From contig NZ_FQXV01000009.1 of assembly GCF_900130065.1 (NCBI RefSeq), forward strand, positions 1-64,000: a stretch of 64,000 nucleotides of DNA, in the 5' to 3' direction. The position numbers were made by a program, and so were the translations under genes. The notes under the pieces are model-generated. The model did no database searches. It saw only the letters and a list, made by a program, of their open reading frames with translations, and was not told the DNA's origin. The stretch comes from Sporobacter termitidis DSM 10068 (lineage in GTDB: Bacteria; Bacillota; Clostridia; Oscillospirales; Oscillospiraceae). Numbering within the stretch: the stretch's first letter is position 1; every line of letters starts with the position of its first letter. Positions 35,156-44,420 of this stretch are shown here, piece after piece.

Positions 35156-35174
35156 ACGAAAAAGAGCGGCGCCT

Positions 35175-36548
35175 TCAGGCTGTCTGGTTTTTAAGCTCGA
35201 TCCTGTTGTCCCCGATGCGGACGGCGATGACGCTGTCTATATCTATTGTGGAAGCTGCGTACCAAATCAATTCGTAAGGTTCCCCCGGAGCAGAGCTCGA
35301 ACTGCTTATGGCTTGTAGCTCGATATTGCCCTTTTTTGTCTCAAGAATTGTTTTGACGCTATGAGGAGCAAGCCAGTCGTTATTCTCCCCACCGTATCCG
35401 GTTAGCGTCATACCAAATGGATTTATTTTCAGTACCACATCCTTCAGCTGCACTTTACCGACGGTGATATCGGCTTTGACTTCGCGTGCCAGATGTTGAA
35501 GGCTGTCGAAGTTGACATCCAGCTTCCATTCTCCGGAAATAACATCCCACACAGAGCCCTTGAAGCAGAGCGTGTAACCGTCCAGCGTCGCAGTATCGAC
35601 GGCAAAGTAATACTCCATGAAGTCATATGCGCCTTGTTGCACCGTATGGATAGGGTGAAGCTGCGCGTCTGTCTTAAAACCTGTTACGCCTGGACCGTTA
35701 TCAACAATAATGTTCCCGCCGGCATCCAATAGGTACGGCTGTATTTTGTTAGCATCCATAAATCTGTCCACACCCGCGGGCTGGGCGAACTGCACCGCGA
35801 GATACCCGTGATTTATCCCGATCGCAGAAACCCAAGCCGATTTCGTCCCGGGGATGTCAGCAAGATGACCCGGCGTCAATTGTTCCGTGGGCGCCTGTTT
35901 GGGGTCCGAATACGGCTGGCCGATATGCTCGCCCTGTTTGGCCGCTTTAGCGAGGTCAATCCCCATGCGGATTTCGCCCAAGTCCGTCCCTCCGTAGAGC
36001 AGGCCGTTCATCTTCAACGAAAGCGATTGCCCGTCGAAGGTGCCGGTCGAGCCCAGACGGATTTGATACGCCGCGATACCGGTCTCCTTATCAAAATATA
36101 TCTGTTCAGCGGACATGCTCACGCCTGTCGAGTCAAGGTCGATTCCCATATCCTCCGTCACCCTGCCGAGATGCTCCGTGTCCTCCAGCGTCACATAGAG
36201 GATCGCCATATCGCCGGAGCTCTCCGCCGCGACGGCCGTGACCTTGATTCCCTGGGAGATTGTGCTCTGCTCAATGGGCTTGACAGCGTCTCCAAAGGGC
36301 GGATTGGCTTTTTTCAGCAGCCAGTCGAAGCCGCCGAGCGACGCGGCGGCCGCGGTGAGTCCAAGTACGGCGACGACGGCGGCAGCAACGATCAGAACTC
36401 GCATGGGTTTACATCTTGTTTTGGGGTTTGCCGTACCGACGTCGAGCTTATGCCGGATTCCAGACATCAAATCCGGTATCGCCAGTTCAAGATCCAATAC
36501 ATCAAGCGCATCGGAGATAAATTTTTCATCCTTGTCAAAACTTATCAT
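35175..36548 (-). CDS. Single-pass membrane protein, likely anti-sigma factor of the adjacent ECF sigma
   Basis: Protein of 457 residues: a cytosolic N-terminus of about 48 residues, one transmembrane helix (about 49-70, RVLIVAAAVVAVLGL), then a large extracellular region of beta-rich, DUF4179-like appearance. Its ATG directly follows the sigma-factor TGA with no gap, as is typical of a sigma/anti-sigma pair. The cytosolic part lacks the HxxxCxxC zinc motif of ZAS anti-sigma factors. The role is therefore inferred from gene order and topology. Confidence 0.72.
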   Translation of the reverse strand: MISFDKDEKFISDALDVLDLELAIPDLMSGIRHKLDVGTANPKTRCKPMRVLIVAAAVVAVLGLTAAAASLGGFDWLLKKANPPFGDAVKPIEQSTISQGIKVTAVAAESSGDMAILYVTLEDTEHLGRVTEDMGIDLDSTGVSMSAEQIYFDKETGIAAYQIRLGSTGTFDGQSLSLKMNGLLYGGTDLGEIRMGIDLAKAAKQGEHIGQPYSDPKQAPTEQLTPGHLADIPGTKSAWVSAIGINHGYLAVQFAQPAGVDRFMDANKIQPYLLDAGGNIIVDNGPGVTGFKTDAQLHPIHTVQQGAYDFMEYYFAVDTATLDGYTLCFKGSVWDVISGEWKLDVNFDSLQHLAREVKADITVGKVQLKDVVLKINPFGMTLTGYGGENNDWLAPHSVKTILETKKGNIELQAISSSSSAPGEPYELIWYAASTIDIDSVIAVRIGDNRIELKNQTA

Positions 36549-37040
36549 TCAAAATGCCTCACTTTCCGTTTCATTTAAGTACTCCGCCAGCTTCTTCTTT
36601 GCCCGCTCGTACCGCTTGCGCACCGCGGGCTCCGACAGACGCAGACGTCCGGCAAGCTCTTCGTAGCTGAGCGACTCGGTAATCCGCGCGAGCAGGATCG
36701 CCCGCTCTTCATCCGTCAGCCGGCGAAGCGCGCGAATGACGGCGGGACTGTATCCGGCGTCGAAGTTTTGTTCGGCGGCAAGCGTGTCTTCATGCAGCTC
36801 CTGGAAGGACACCGTCTTGCGCCGGCGCATACAGTCAATGCTTTTGTTATAAGCGATCTTATACAGCCATGCCGATTCGTTCTCCCCGTCGAAGCGGGCT
36901 TGTCCCCGGTAGGCGGCAATGAATACATCCTGGACGATATCCTCCGCCTCGTGATAGTCGCACAGCAGGGTGTATACATAACGGAACAGCTTCGGACCGT
37001 AGCACCGGACCGCTTCCTCCAGATTAAATTCATTCAACAA
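36549..37040 (-). CDS. ECF-family RNA polymerase sigma factor
   Basis: Sigma-70 family protein of 163 residues, the usual ECF size. Region 2 is clear (FRYVYTLLCDYHEAEDIVQDVFIA, FDGENESAWLYKIAYN), as is region 4 (ITESLSYEELAGRLRLSE, with VRKRYERAKKKL). The best start is TTG at 37040 with GAGGAG 8 bases upstream; an ATG nearby is in another frame. Its stop touches the start of the membrane anti-sigma-like gene. It would direct transcription in response to an envelope signal released by that partner. Confidence 0.92.
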   Translation of the reverse strand: MLNEFNLEEAVRCYGPKLFRYVYTLLCDYHEAEDIVQDVFIAAYRGQARFDGENESAWLYKIAYNKSIDCMRRRKTVSFQELHEDTLAAEQNFDAGYSPAVIRALRRLTDEERAILLARITESLSYEELAGRLRLSEPAVRKRYERAKKKLAEYLNETESEAF

Positions 37041-37221
37041 CAGTTCGTCTCCTCTCGAAACCCGGTTTCAACTATTATAACGAATAAATAATAATTTTTG
37101 TGACATACAGACAGCATCGGCCTTTCAACCTCGCCTGAAACCAAAGCTGCGTCCTGGCTGTGCTAGCCTGAGGAGCAGAATATGGCATCGTCAAAAATAC
37201 CGATTTAACAGGAGGTATCGT

Positions 37222-38778
37222 ATGAAAAAATTCGATGTGGATGTGCTCGTCGTCGGCGGCGGGTGCGCCGGGGTGGCGGCGGGCGTCACGGCGGCGCGGC
37301 GCGGCCTGCGGACGCTGCTCATTGAGAACATGTACAGCCTCGGGGGCCTCATGACAAACGGCTACGTCACGGGGGTGGCCGGCATTGTCGAGGGCTTATG
37401 CAAGGAGCTTTTGGACCGCCTGAACGAACAGGGCTATCTCTGCAACACGCCCCACAGCCCCTCGGTTGAGCCGGAGAAATGCAAATACGAAATGGAAACA
37501 ATGCTCCTGCAGGCCGGCTGCCGCATTTTATACGGCTGCCACGCCGTGGGCGTCAACATGGACGGCAGCAAGATCAAGGACGTCCTTGTCCACACCAAAT
37601 CCGGCCTTTTGGAAATCTCCGCCCGACTCTTTATCGACACCACCGGAGACGCCGATGTGGCCGCCTTCGCGGGCGTCCCCTACGAGGTGGGCAACGCCGA
37701 GTATATGGGGCTGAACCTGGCGCACACCATGGGCATCCGCATGGCAAACGTCAATCTGGTGAAATTCCGCGAGGCCAACAAGGCGTGGGTGGAGGACAAC
37801 GGCGGCTATCCCGAAAACATGTGCCTGGCCGGCGCGTGCATGGATGAGGCTGTGAAGAACGGCGACCTCCCCTACCCCATCTTCCCCGGCGGGCTCATCA
37901 ACCAGATACCCGGCGCAGCCGACGAGGCCGCCGACGTCTCCTTCTGCGTGGGCCACAGCTTTTATAACCACAACCTGGACGTGGAGGACCTCACCCGGCA
38001 GGTCGTGGAGCAGCATCAGCAGAGCAATTGGATCGAGGCAGCCTACCGCAAATATGTCCCCGGCTTTGAAAACTGCCGGATCGCCGCCATCGGCAGCCTG
38101 CCCGGCATCCGCGATTCCCGCCGCATCGTGGGCGAATATGTCCTGAAGGACACCGACATCGCCGCCGCCGCGAAATTCGAGGACAGCATCGCCAAGTTCC
38201 CCGAAATTTACGATACCCACCACCCCACCAGCGGCTACCACGGCTTTCGGCACCACATTCACTCTAAAGAGCCGATCCCGGGCGCCATCAACATCAAAAA
38301 TCCCTGCGACAGGGCCATGCACCCCTTCTGCCCGCCGGAAAAGGACAGCTGGGCCGTGTGGACGAATCCCGCGCAGTACTGCGAAATTCCCTACCGCTGC
38401 CTCGTCCCGCTCAAGGTCGATAATCTGCTGGTGGCCGGCCGCTGCGTTTCCACGGAGTTCCACGCCATGGCGGCGGTGCGCATCATCGCCATCTGCATGG
38501 CCACCGGCCAGGCCGCCGGTCTCGCCGCCGACCTGTGCCTGAAGGAGGAGATTACGCCCCGGCAGCTGGACGGGCGCCGTGTCCGCCAAGCCATGATCGA
38601 CAACGGCGTCCCGCTCGACAAGGCGCCGGACGGCTACTGGGCCTATCTGGCCCAGGCCAGCAGTCTGGACGACCAGGAGCACGAGTTTGTCAGGCTCCGG
38701 GGCGACATGATGGGCGTCCGGCTGAAAAACGGCAAGGTCACCATGCGCTTCAACCTCGCCGCGGAGGATATGAAGTAG
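37222..38778 (+). CDS. FAD-dependent oxidoreductase (FAD_oxidored family)
   Basis: Flavoprotein of 518 residues. The dinucleotide motif VLVVGGGCAGVAAG lies at 8-21, followed by GGLMTNGYVTG, and a later DTTGDADVAAFAGVP and VDNLLVAGRCVS complete the FAD-binding signature. It fits the family of succinate dehydrogenase/fumarate reductase-related oxidoreductases of unknown substrate, often found in catabolic clusters. AGGAGGT precedes the ATG. It stands alone between the divergent sigma gene and the asparaginase. Confidence 0.88.
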   Translation: MKKFDVDVLVVGGGCAGVAAGVTAARRGLRTLLIENMYSLGGLMTNGYVTGVAGIVEGLCKELLDRLNEQGYLCNTPHSPSVEPEKCKYEMETMLLQAGCRILYGCHAVGVNMDGSKIKDVLVHTKSGLLEISARLFIDTTGDADVAAFAGVPYEVGNAEYMGLNLAHTMGIRMANVNLVKFREANKAWVEDNGGYPENMCLAGACMDEAVKNGDLPYPIFPGGLINQIPGAADEAADVSFCVGHSFYNHNLDVEDLTRQVVEQHQQSNWIEAAYRKYVPGFENCRIAAIGSLPGIRDSRRIVGEYVLKDTDIAAAAKFEDSIAKFPEIYDTHHPTSGYHGFRHHIHSKEPIPGAINIKNPCDRAMHPFCPPEKDSWAVWTNPAQYCEIPYRCLVPLKVDNLLVAGRCVSTEFHAMAAVRIIAICMATGQAAGLAADLCLKEEITPRQLDGRRVRQAMIDNGVPLDKAPDGYWAYLAQASSLDDQEHEFVRLRGDMMGVRLKNGKVTMRFNLAAEDMK

Positions 38779-39082
38779 CGGCGCGGCGGCGTGTATTTCA
38801 TAAACGGGCCGCGGAGGACGACGACCCCTACGGGGGCAGATGCATCATGTGACTGTGCAGCCGCGTGTATGCCGAGGGCGGGATGAGGCCATCCCGCCCT
38901 CGCTTTCCGCAGGGAAAAATCCCGGGGACCCGGCGCTTGCCCACAACCGCCCGGTTTTGACGAATTGCCTATTGACATCAACAATAATTGCTATAACATG
39001 GTGACGTCAGGAAGCGGGTTGTCGAATGAAGTCCCGCTGACGAGATTTATGATTTTTTGCCTACCGGCGCACGGGAGGGCCT
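38779..39082. other. Intergenic region before asparaginase
   Basis: No gene supported. A CCCTACGGGGG fragment of the palindrome family occurs near 38826, and an inverted repeat GAGGGCGGGAT/ATCCCGCCCTC lies at about 38875-38901. A promoter-like TTGACA (38972-38977) with TAACAT (38994-38999) reads toward the asparaginase. Confidence 0.55.
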
Positions 39083-40090
39083 ATGAAAAAGAAAATTCTG
39101 CTTGTCACAACGGGCGGGACCATTGCCTCCGAGAACAGCGAGGAAGGGCTCAAGCCCGGCCTTTTGAGCTCGGACATCATGAGAACCGTCAATTCCCTCG
39201 CCGAGCGGTACGATGTGACGACCCGCGATCTTTTTCAGCTGGACAGCTCCAACATCCAGCCGGAGGAATGGCAGGTCATCGCCCGGTGCATCTATGACGC
39301 GCGCCATGATTTTGACGGGGTCGTGGTGACCCACGGCACGGACACGATGGCGTACACCTCGTCCGTTCTGTCGTTCATGCTGCTGAACGTGCCGTTCCCC
39401 GTTGTGCTGACGGGCTCGCAGCTGCCCATCTCTCACCCGCTGACGGATGCCAAGGACAATCTCTTCTGCGCGTTCGCCATGGCCGCCAGCGGCACGCCCG
39501 GCGTCTTTCTGGCGTTCAACAGAAAGGTGATGCGCGGCAGCCGCGCCGTCAAGGTCCGGACGATGAGCTTTGACGCGTTCGAGAGCATCAACTGTCCGCC
39601 CGTGGCCAAGGTCGACGTCGGAGGGCTGATCATCAATCAAGACCTGGTCGTCCGGCCCGCCGGGGACTTTGCGCTGAAGAGCGCGCTGAGCTCCGACGTG
39701 GTGCTGATCAAAATCATTCCCGGCCTCAACCCTGATGTCTTCAAAATGCTGCAGAATACCGGCTGCAGGGGCGTTGTCATCGAGGCGTTCGGCGCGGGGG
39801 GCATGCATTTTATGCGCCGGGACCTCATCTCGGCGCTGCAGGAGCTGGCCGACAGCGGCGTTGTGGTGGTCGTCTGCAGCCAGTGCCTCTATGAATCCTG
39901 CGACTTTTCCATCTATCAGACCGGGATGCGCCTGGTGGAGCACCCCGGCATCATCCAGGCCAGGGACATGACCACGGAGGCCGCCGTGACAAAGCTCATG
40001 TGGTGCCTCGGCCAAGCCGCCGTCGCCGACAAAATCCGTATTATGTTTACCAGCGATATATCGGGCGAAATAGATTGCGAAAGCGTATAG
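39083..40090 (+). CDS. L-asparaginase
   Basis: Asparaginase of 335 residues hydrolysing asparagine to aspartate and ammonia. The two Thr motifs are TTGGTIAS (Thr13) and THGTDTMAY (HGTD 84-87), with LTDAKDN supplying the conserved Lys. No signal peptide is seen, so it is cytosolic. GGGAGGG precedes the ATG. It lies just upstream of a branched-chain-type amino acid importer with its own promoter, so it may use an imported amino acid, though the genes are probably separate transcripts. Confidence 0.92.
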   Translation: MKKKILLVTTGGTIASENSEEGLKPGLLSSDIMRTVNSLAERYDVTTRDLFQLDSSNIQPEEWQVIARCIYDARHDFDGVVVTHGTDTMAYTSSVLSFMLLNVPFPVVLTGSQLPISHPLTDAKDNLFCAFAMAASGTPGVFLAFNRKVMRGSRAVKVRTMSFDAFESINCPPVAKVDVGGLIINQDLVVRPAGDFALKSALSSDVVLIKIIPGLNPDVFKMLQNTGCRGVVIEAFGAGGMHFMRRDLISALQELADSGVVVVVCSQCLYESCDFSIYQTGMRLVEHPGIIQARDMTTEAAVTKLMWCLGQAAVADKIRIMFTSDISGEIDCESV

Positions 40091-40136
40091 CAAAAAAAGC
40101 GCCCTTTTATTCGTTGATTTAACACATTACTTCATT

Positions 40137-40160
40137 GCATTGATGCATTGACGCATTATT
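40137..40160 (+). repeat. 8-bp tandem repeat upstream of the liv promoter
   Basis: Three units, GCATTGAT, GCATTGAC and GCATTATT, lie end to end about 37 bases before the -35 hexamer. The phasing suits a regulator-binding array, but 8 bp is not a full helical turn. Confidence 0.6.
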
Positions 40161-40196
40161 TGGCAGAAAAAATTTTAAATTTATGTTAAGTTCTTG

Positions 40197-40225
40197 TTGA
40201 AGCCCGGAGAAAAATAGTTTAAAAT
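40197..40225 (+). promoter_or_regulatory. Promoter of the amino acid importer operon
   Basis: TTGAAG at 40197-40202, a 17-base spacer, and TAAAAT at 40220-40225, about 70 bases before the binding-protein start. Confidence 0.68.
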
Positions 40226-40295
40226 AAACCCACGTAATGTCTGCCATGCAAAATTGAACGCAGACAGATATTTTTCGGGAAGGAATATGAATGAT

Positions 40296-41471
40296 ATGAG
40301 AAAAGTACTTGCAATTCTCCTGGCCCTGAGCATGAGCACCCTGCTTTTAGCCGGCTGCGGGGGCAGCGGCGGCGACACCATCAAGATCGGCGTTTTTGAG
40401 CCCGCCTCGGGCGACAACGGCGCCGGCGGCAAGCAGGAAGTCCTCGGCATCGAATTTGCCAACTCCCAGGTGCCCACCATTGATATCGGCGGCAAAACCT
40501 ACAAGGTGCAGCTTGAGGTCGTCGACAACCAGTCCTCCACCGACAAAGCGCCGTCCGCCGCGCAGACACTCGTCAGCAAAGGCGTCAAGCTCGTGCTCGG
40601 CTCTTACGGTTCCGCCGTCTCCATCGCGGCCAGCGACGTGTTCGGCAAAGCGGGCCTCCCCGTTATCGGCATCTCCTGCACCAACCCGCAGGTCACAAGC
40701 GGCAACGATTTCTATTACCGTATCTGCTATCTCGACCCATTCCAGGGCACGGTCCTTGCCAACTTCGCCGCGGACCAGTATAAGGCCAAGACCGCTTACA
40801 TACTCACAAAGCTCGGCGACGACTATTCCGTGGGCCTTGGCAACTACTTCAAGGAAGCGTTTGAAAAGCTCGGCGGCACGGTCGTCGCGGCGACCTTCCC
40901 GGAGGGCAACAGCGACTTCACAGCCTTCCTCACCAACGCCGCCAACGCCAATGCCGACGTCTTCTTCGCCCCCACCTCCACAGACGCCGCTTCCCTGATT
41001 ATCAGCCAGGCCGCCTCCCAGGGCCTCAATATCCCGATCCTGGCCGGCGACACCTGGGATAACTCCGTTATTCTGGACGCCGCGAAGGGCTCCAGCCTCG
41101 ATGTCAGCGTCTCCACCTTCTTTGACGAGGGCGACAAATCCACGGCGGGCTCCACCTTTGTCCAGGACTTCAAAGCCTGGCTCAACGCCAACGCTGAGAA
41201 GAAGCAGAACAACGGCGGCAACGACATCGTCTCGGCTGTCTCCGCGCTGGGCTACGACGCCTATATGACGGCCCTGCAGGCGATCAAAAACGCCGGCAGC
41301 GTCGATTCCGCCAAAATTCTCGCCGCCATGCCTGCGACCACCTACACCGGCGTGACGGGCGACATCAAGTTTGACGACAACGGCGACGCGCTGCGTACCC
41401 AGGCGTATATCAAGAGCGTTGATACCGCGAACGCCGCGTGGAAGTTTGTCGCGATCCAGGGCATCAAATAA
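40296..41471 (+). CDS. Branched-chain-type amino acid binding lipoprotein
   Basis: Solute-binding lipoprotein of 391 residues of the Leu/Ile/Val-binding (peripla_BP_6) group. The signal peptide ends in a lipobox LLLAGC (Cys about 19). It then begins IKIGVFEPASGDNGAGG and includes LGSYGSAVSIAASDVF and a typical GLNIPILAGDTW. ATG 40296 is preferred since AAGGA lies 11 bases ahead; ATG 40287 is only 2 bases from it. It is first in a five-gene importer operon. A stem-loop after the gene may keep this transcript part more abundant than the membrane parts. The exact amino acid or amide ligand is unknown. Confidence 0.92.
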   Translation: MRKVLAILLALSMSTLLLAGCGGSGGDTIKIGVFEPASGDNGAGGKQEVLGIEFANSQVPTIDIGGKTYKVQLEVVDNQSSTDKAPSAAQTLVSKGVKLVLGSYGSAVSIAASDVFGKAGLPVIGISCTNPQVTSGNDFYYRICYLDPFQGTVLANFAADQYKAKTAYILTKLGDDYSVGLGNYFKEAFEKLGGTVVAATFPEGNSDFTAFLTNAANANADVFFAPTSTDAASLIISQAASQGLNIPILAGDTWDNSVILDAAKGSSLDVSVSTFFDEGDKSTAGSTFVQDFKAWLNANAEKKQNNGGNDIVSAVSALGYDAYMTALQAIKNAGSVDSAKILAAMPATTYTGVTGDIKFDDNGDALRTQAYIKSVDTANAAWKFVAIQGIK

Positions 41472-41495
41472 TTTCGGACATTTGTCTGTGTGATA

Positions 41496-41519
41496 TGGCG
41501 GGGGCGCGTGCCCCCGCCA
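41496..41519 (+). promoter_or_regulatory. Stem-loop between binding-protein and permease genes
   Basis: A perfect 10-bp stem, TGGCGGGGGC (41496-41505) with GCCCCCGCCA (41510-41519), has loop GCGT and no T run. Such loops commonly stabilise the binding-protein mRNA and reduce read-through into permease genes. Confidence 0.8.
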
Positions 41520-41609
41520 CATTACGCAGATGAGATAACCTTTTGGGGCCTCGTCAGCGGCCGCTCTAAAAAGGATTTGCTCCAGTCAGCCAAAAACGGA
41601 GGTTCCATT

Positions 41610-42494
41610 ATGGAATTTATCACTTCAAATCTGCCGTATCTGCTGGCCGGTATCTCGGTTGGCGGGCAGTATGCCCTGATTGCCATCGGGTATACGATGG
41701 TCTACGGCATTCTCCGGCTCATCAATTTCGCCCACGGCGATATCTTTATGGTCGCGGGCTTTCTGATGGTCTATCTGTCGGCCACACTGCCGATTTACGT
41801 TTCCCTCCCGCTGGTCATCCTGATCACGGTGCTTTTAGGCTTCGTTGTGGAGCGCGTGGCGTACAAGCCGCTGCGCACGGCGCCGCGCATGTCCATCATG
41901 ATTAGCGCCATCGGCGTGTCGTACCTCCTGCAGAACTGCGCGTTCTATTTCACCAGCGGCCTTGCCAAGCAGTATCCGGTGATCCCCGGCATCAGCAGCT
42001 CCGTCGCCATCGCCGGCGCGACCACAAAGCTCGTCACGCTCGTCACGCCGGTGCTGACCATCGTGCTCGTCGTGGTTCTTGTGCTGCTCATCAAATATAC
42101 GAAGATCGGCATGGCGATGCGCGCCGTCTCCAGGGATTTTGAGACAAGCCAGCTTATGGGCATCAAGATCAATTCCGTCATCAGCACCACGTTTATCATC
42201 GGCTCGCTTCTGGCCGCCGTCGCCTCGATCCTCTACTTTTCCAATTACTCGACGGTGACGCCCACCTCCGGCGCCATGCCGGGCCTGAAGGCCTTTGTCG
42301 CGGCTGTGTTCGGCGGTATCGGCAGTATTCCGGGCGCCGTTGTCGGCGCGTTTATCATCGGCATCTGCGAAAATATCATCAAGGGGCTGGGCCTCACGAC
42401 CTTCTCGGACGCCTTTACCTTCGCGCTGCTCATCATCATTCTCGTTGCGAAACCCACAGGGCTCTTCGGCGAAAAATTTACGGATAAGGTATAG
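41610..42494 (+). CDS. livH: Branched-chain amino acid ABC permease LivH
   Basis: Membrane permease of 294 residues with about eight hydrophobic helices. It has the typical LivH beginning GGQYALIAIGYTMVYGILRLINFAHGD (first helices) and the late AAVFGGIGSIPGAVVGA. GGAGGT lies 6 bases before the ATG at 41610. The gene follows the binding protein after a stem-loop and precedes livM by 10 bases. With LivM it forms the membrane channel. Confidence 0.95.
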   Translation: MEFITSNLPYLLAGISVGGQYALIAIGYTMVYGILRLINFAHGDIFMVAGFLMVYLSATLPIYVSLPLVILITVLLGFVVERVAYKPLRTAPRMSIMISAIGVSYLLQNCAFYFTSGLAKQYPVIPGISSSVAIAGATTKLVTLVTPVLTIVLVVVLVLLIKYTKIGMAMRAVSRDFETSQLMGIKINSVISTTFIIGSLLAAVASILYFSNYSTVTPTSGAMPGLKAFVAAVFGGIGSIPGAVVGAFIIGICENIIKGLGLTTFSDAFTFALLIIILVAKPTGLFGEKFTDKV

Positions 42495-42504
42495 GTTTCA
42501 AGCT

Positions 42505-43581
42505 ATGAGTACAAAGAAAAAACTGATTTATACCATTGCCGCTCTCGCCGCCCTGTTCATCATACTGACGCTTTGCGAGCAGCTTCTGCCGGCAAGCTCC
42601 ATGCTCTTTATCGTCCTGAAAAAGGGCGCCATCTATGCCCTCGTCGCCGTTTCAATGAACCTGGTCAACGGCTTTACGGGCCTGTTCAGCCTGGGGCAGG
42701 CGGGCTTTATGCTGATCGGCGCGTATACATACGCGATCTTTACGATTCCGCTTAAGGAGCACGCGGCCGTCTACCAGTACTTCGACGGCGGCATCATCCA
42801 GTTCACGGTGCCCATACTCGTTGCCCTCGTCATGGCGGGCCTCGCCGCGGCCATCTTCGCTTTCCTGATCGGCCTGCCGGTCCTCCGGCTGAAGAGCGAC
42901 TACCTGGCCATCGCCACGCTGGGCTTTGCCGAGATCATCCGGGCCTTCTTCCAGTGGGACGCCTTCGGCCCCGTGACAAACGCCTCGAACCTTCTTCGCA
43001 AATTTCCGACATTCGATACGGTTTACTTTCCGTTTATTGTTTCAGGCATCTGCATTGCGGTGATCGTGCTGCTTATCAACTCCTCGTACGGCCGGGCCTT
43101 CAAGGCCATCCGGGACGATGAGATCGCCGCCGAGGCGATGGGCATCAATCTCGCCAAGCACAAGCAGATGTCTTTCACCATCAGTTCCTTTTTCGCCGGC
43201 ATCGGCGGCGCGCTCCTGGCGATGTACCAAACCACCGTCCAGGCCGGCGCCTTCAAATCGTCCATGACCTATGAGCTCCTGCTCATCGTGGTTATCGGCG
43301 GCCTCGGCTCCGTATCCGGCAGCGTATTGGCGTCCTTCCTGTTCATCGCGGCCAGCGAATGGTGGCTCCGCTTCCTGGACACCGACACCTACATCGGCGC
43401 GTTCAAGGTCCCGCTTTTGGGCTCGGGCTTCAGGATGGTCGTCTTTTCCGTCATCATCATGATCGTCGTGCTGTTTTACAGGCAGGGCATCATGGGCGAT
43501 AAGGAGTTCTCCTTCGGGGCCTTCGGCGATATCCGGCGCTTCTTCCGAAAGCGCTTCGGCAGAAAGGAGGTCACGAAATGA
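42505..43581 (+). CDS. livM: Branched-chain amino acid ABC permease LivM
   Basis: Permease of 358 residues with about nine or ten helices. Seen are NLVNGFTGLFSLGQAGF, the coupling-loop region SYGRAFKAIRDDEIAAEAMGI, and GGLGSVSGSVLASF, all normal for LivM. The ATG at 42505 is the one following the LivH stop, though its ribosome site is weak. The last 4 bases overlap livG (ATGA). Confidence 0.94.
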   Translation: MSTKKKLIYTIAALAALFIILTLCEQLLPASSMLFIVLKKGAIYALVAVSMNLVNGFTGLFSLGQAGFMLIGAYTYAIFTIPLKEHAAVYQYFDGGIIQFTVPILVALVMAGLAAAIFAFLIGLPVLRLKSDYLAIATLGFAEIIRAFFQWDAFGPVTNASNLLRKFPTFDTVYFPFIVSGICIAVIVLLINSSYGRAFKAIRDDEIAAEAMGINLAKHKQMSFTISSFFAGIGGALLAMYQTTVQAGAFKSSMTYELLLIVVIGGLGSVSGSVLASFLFIAASEWWLRFLDTDTYIGAFKVPLLGSGFRMVVFSVIIMIVVLFYRQGIMGDKEFSFGAFGDIRRFFRKRFGRKEVTK

Positions 43582-44420
43582 GCGGCAACATTCTGCACGT
43601 TGAAAATATGACCATGCAGTTCGGCGGCGTTATCGCCGTCAACAACCTGTCCATCGATGTGAACGAGGGCGAGATCGTTGCCCTCATCGGCCCCAATGGC
43701 GCCGGCAAGACGACGACCTTCAACTGCATCACAGGCGTCTACGAGCCCACAAACGGGTGCGTCACCTTCTGCGGCAGCACCATCGCCTCAAACCACCCGC
43801 AGGGGAAAATGAAAAAGCTGTACGCCGGCGAGAACAAGGGCCTCTACAAAAGGGTCGTCAGCCATACGCCGGACCAGATCACAAAGCTCGGCATCGCCCG
43901 CACCTTTCAGAATATCCGGCTGTTCAAGAGCATGTCCGTTTTGGAAAACGTCCTGATCGCCAAGCACATCAGGGCCAGGCAGAACATTTTTACGGCCACC
44001 TTCCGCCTGAACTACAGGGAGGAGCGAAAAGCCCGGAGGGAATGCCTGGCGCTTTTGGACGAGCAGGCCCTTCTGCCTATGAAGGACGACCTGGCCAGCA
44101 GCCTGCCCTACGGCCTGCAGCGGCGTCTGGAAATCTCACGCGCGCTGGCCACGAACCCGAGGCTCCTGCTGCTGGACGAGCCGGCGGCCGGCATGAACCC
44201 GCAGGAAACGCAGGAGCTCAGCGAGTTCATCGTCCAGATCAAAAACAAATACAATCTGACCATCCTCCTCATCGAGCACCATATGGACCTTGTCATGCAG
44301 ATTTCCGACCGCATCTATGTCCAGGATTTCGGCAGGCTCATCGCCCAGGGGACGCCCGAGGAGGTTCAGAAAAATCAGCACGTTATCGACGCGTATCTGG
44401 GGGTGGTCGAAGATGCTTAA
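43578..44420 (+). CDS. livG: Branched-chain amino acid ABC ATPase LivG
   Basis: ATP-binding subunit of 280 residues. Walker A GPNGAGKTT, the LivG-typical GIARTFQNIRLF, an ABC signature SSLPYGLQRRLEI, and Walker B LLLDEPAAGMNP are present. An insertion of about 25 residues around KLYAGENKGLYKRVVSHTP is longer than in many LivG proteins. Translation is coupled to livM by an ATGA overlap, and AAGGAGG lies upstream. Confidence 0.94.
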   Translation: MSGNILHVENMTMQFGGVIAVNNLSIDVNEGEIVALIGPNGAGKTTTFNCITGVYEPTNGCVTFCGSTIASNHPQGKMKKLYAGENKGLYKRVVSHTPDQITKLGIARTFQNIRLFKSMSVLENVLIAKHIRARQNIFTATFRLNYREERKARRECLALLDEQALLPMKDDLASSLPYGLQRRLEISRALATNPRLLLLDEPAAGMNPQETQELSEFIVQIKNKYNLTILLIEHHMDLVMQISDRIYVQDFGRLIAQGTPEEVQKNQHVIDAYLGVVEDA

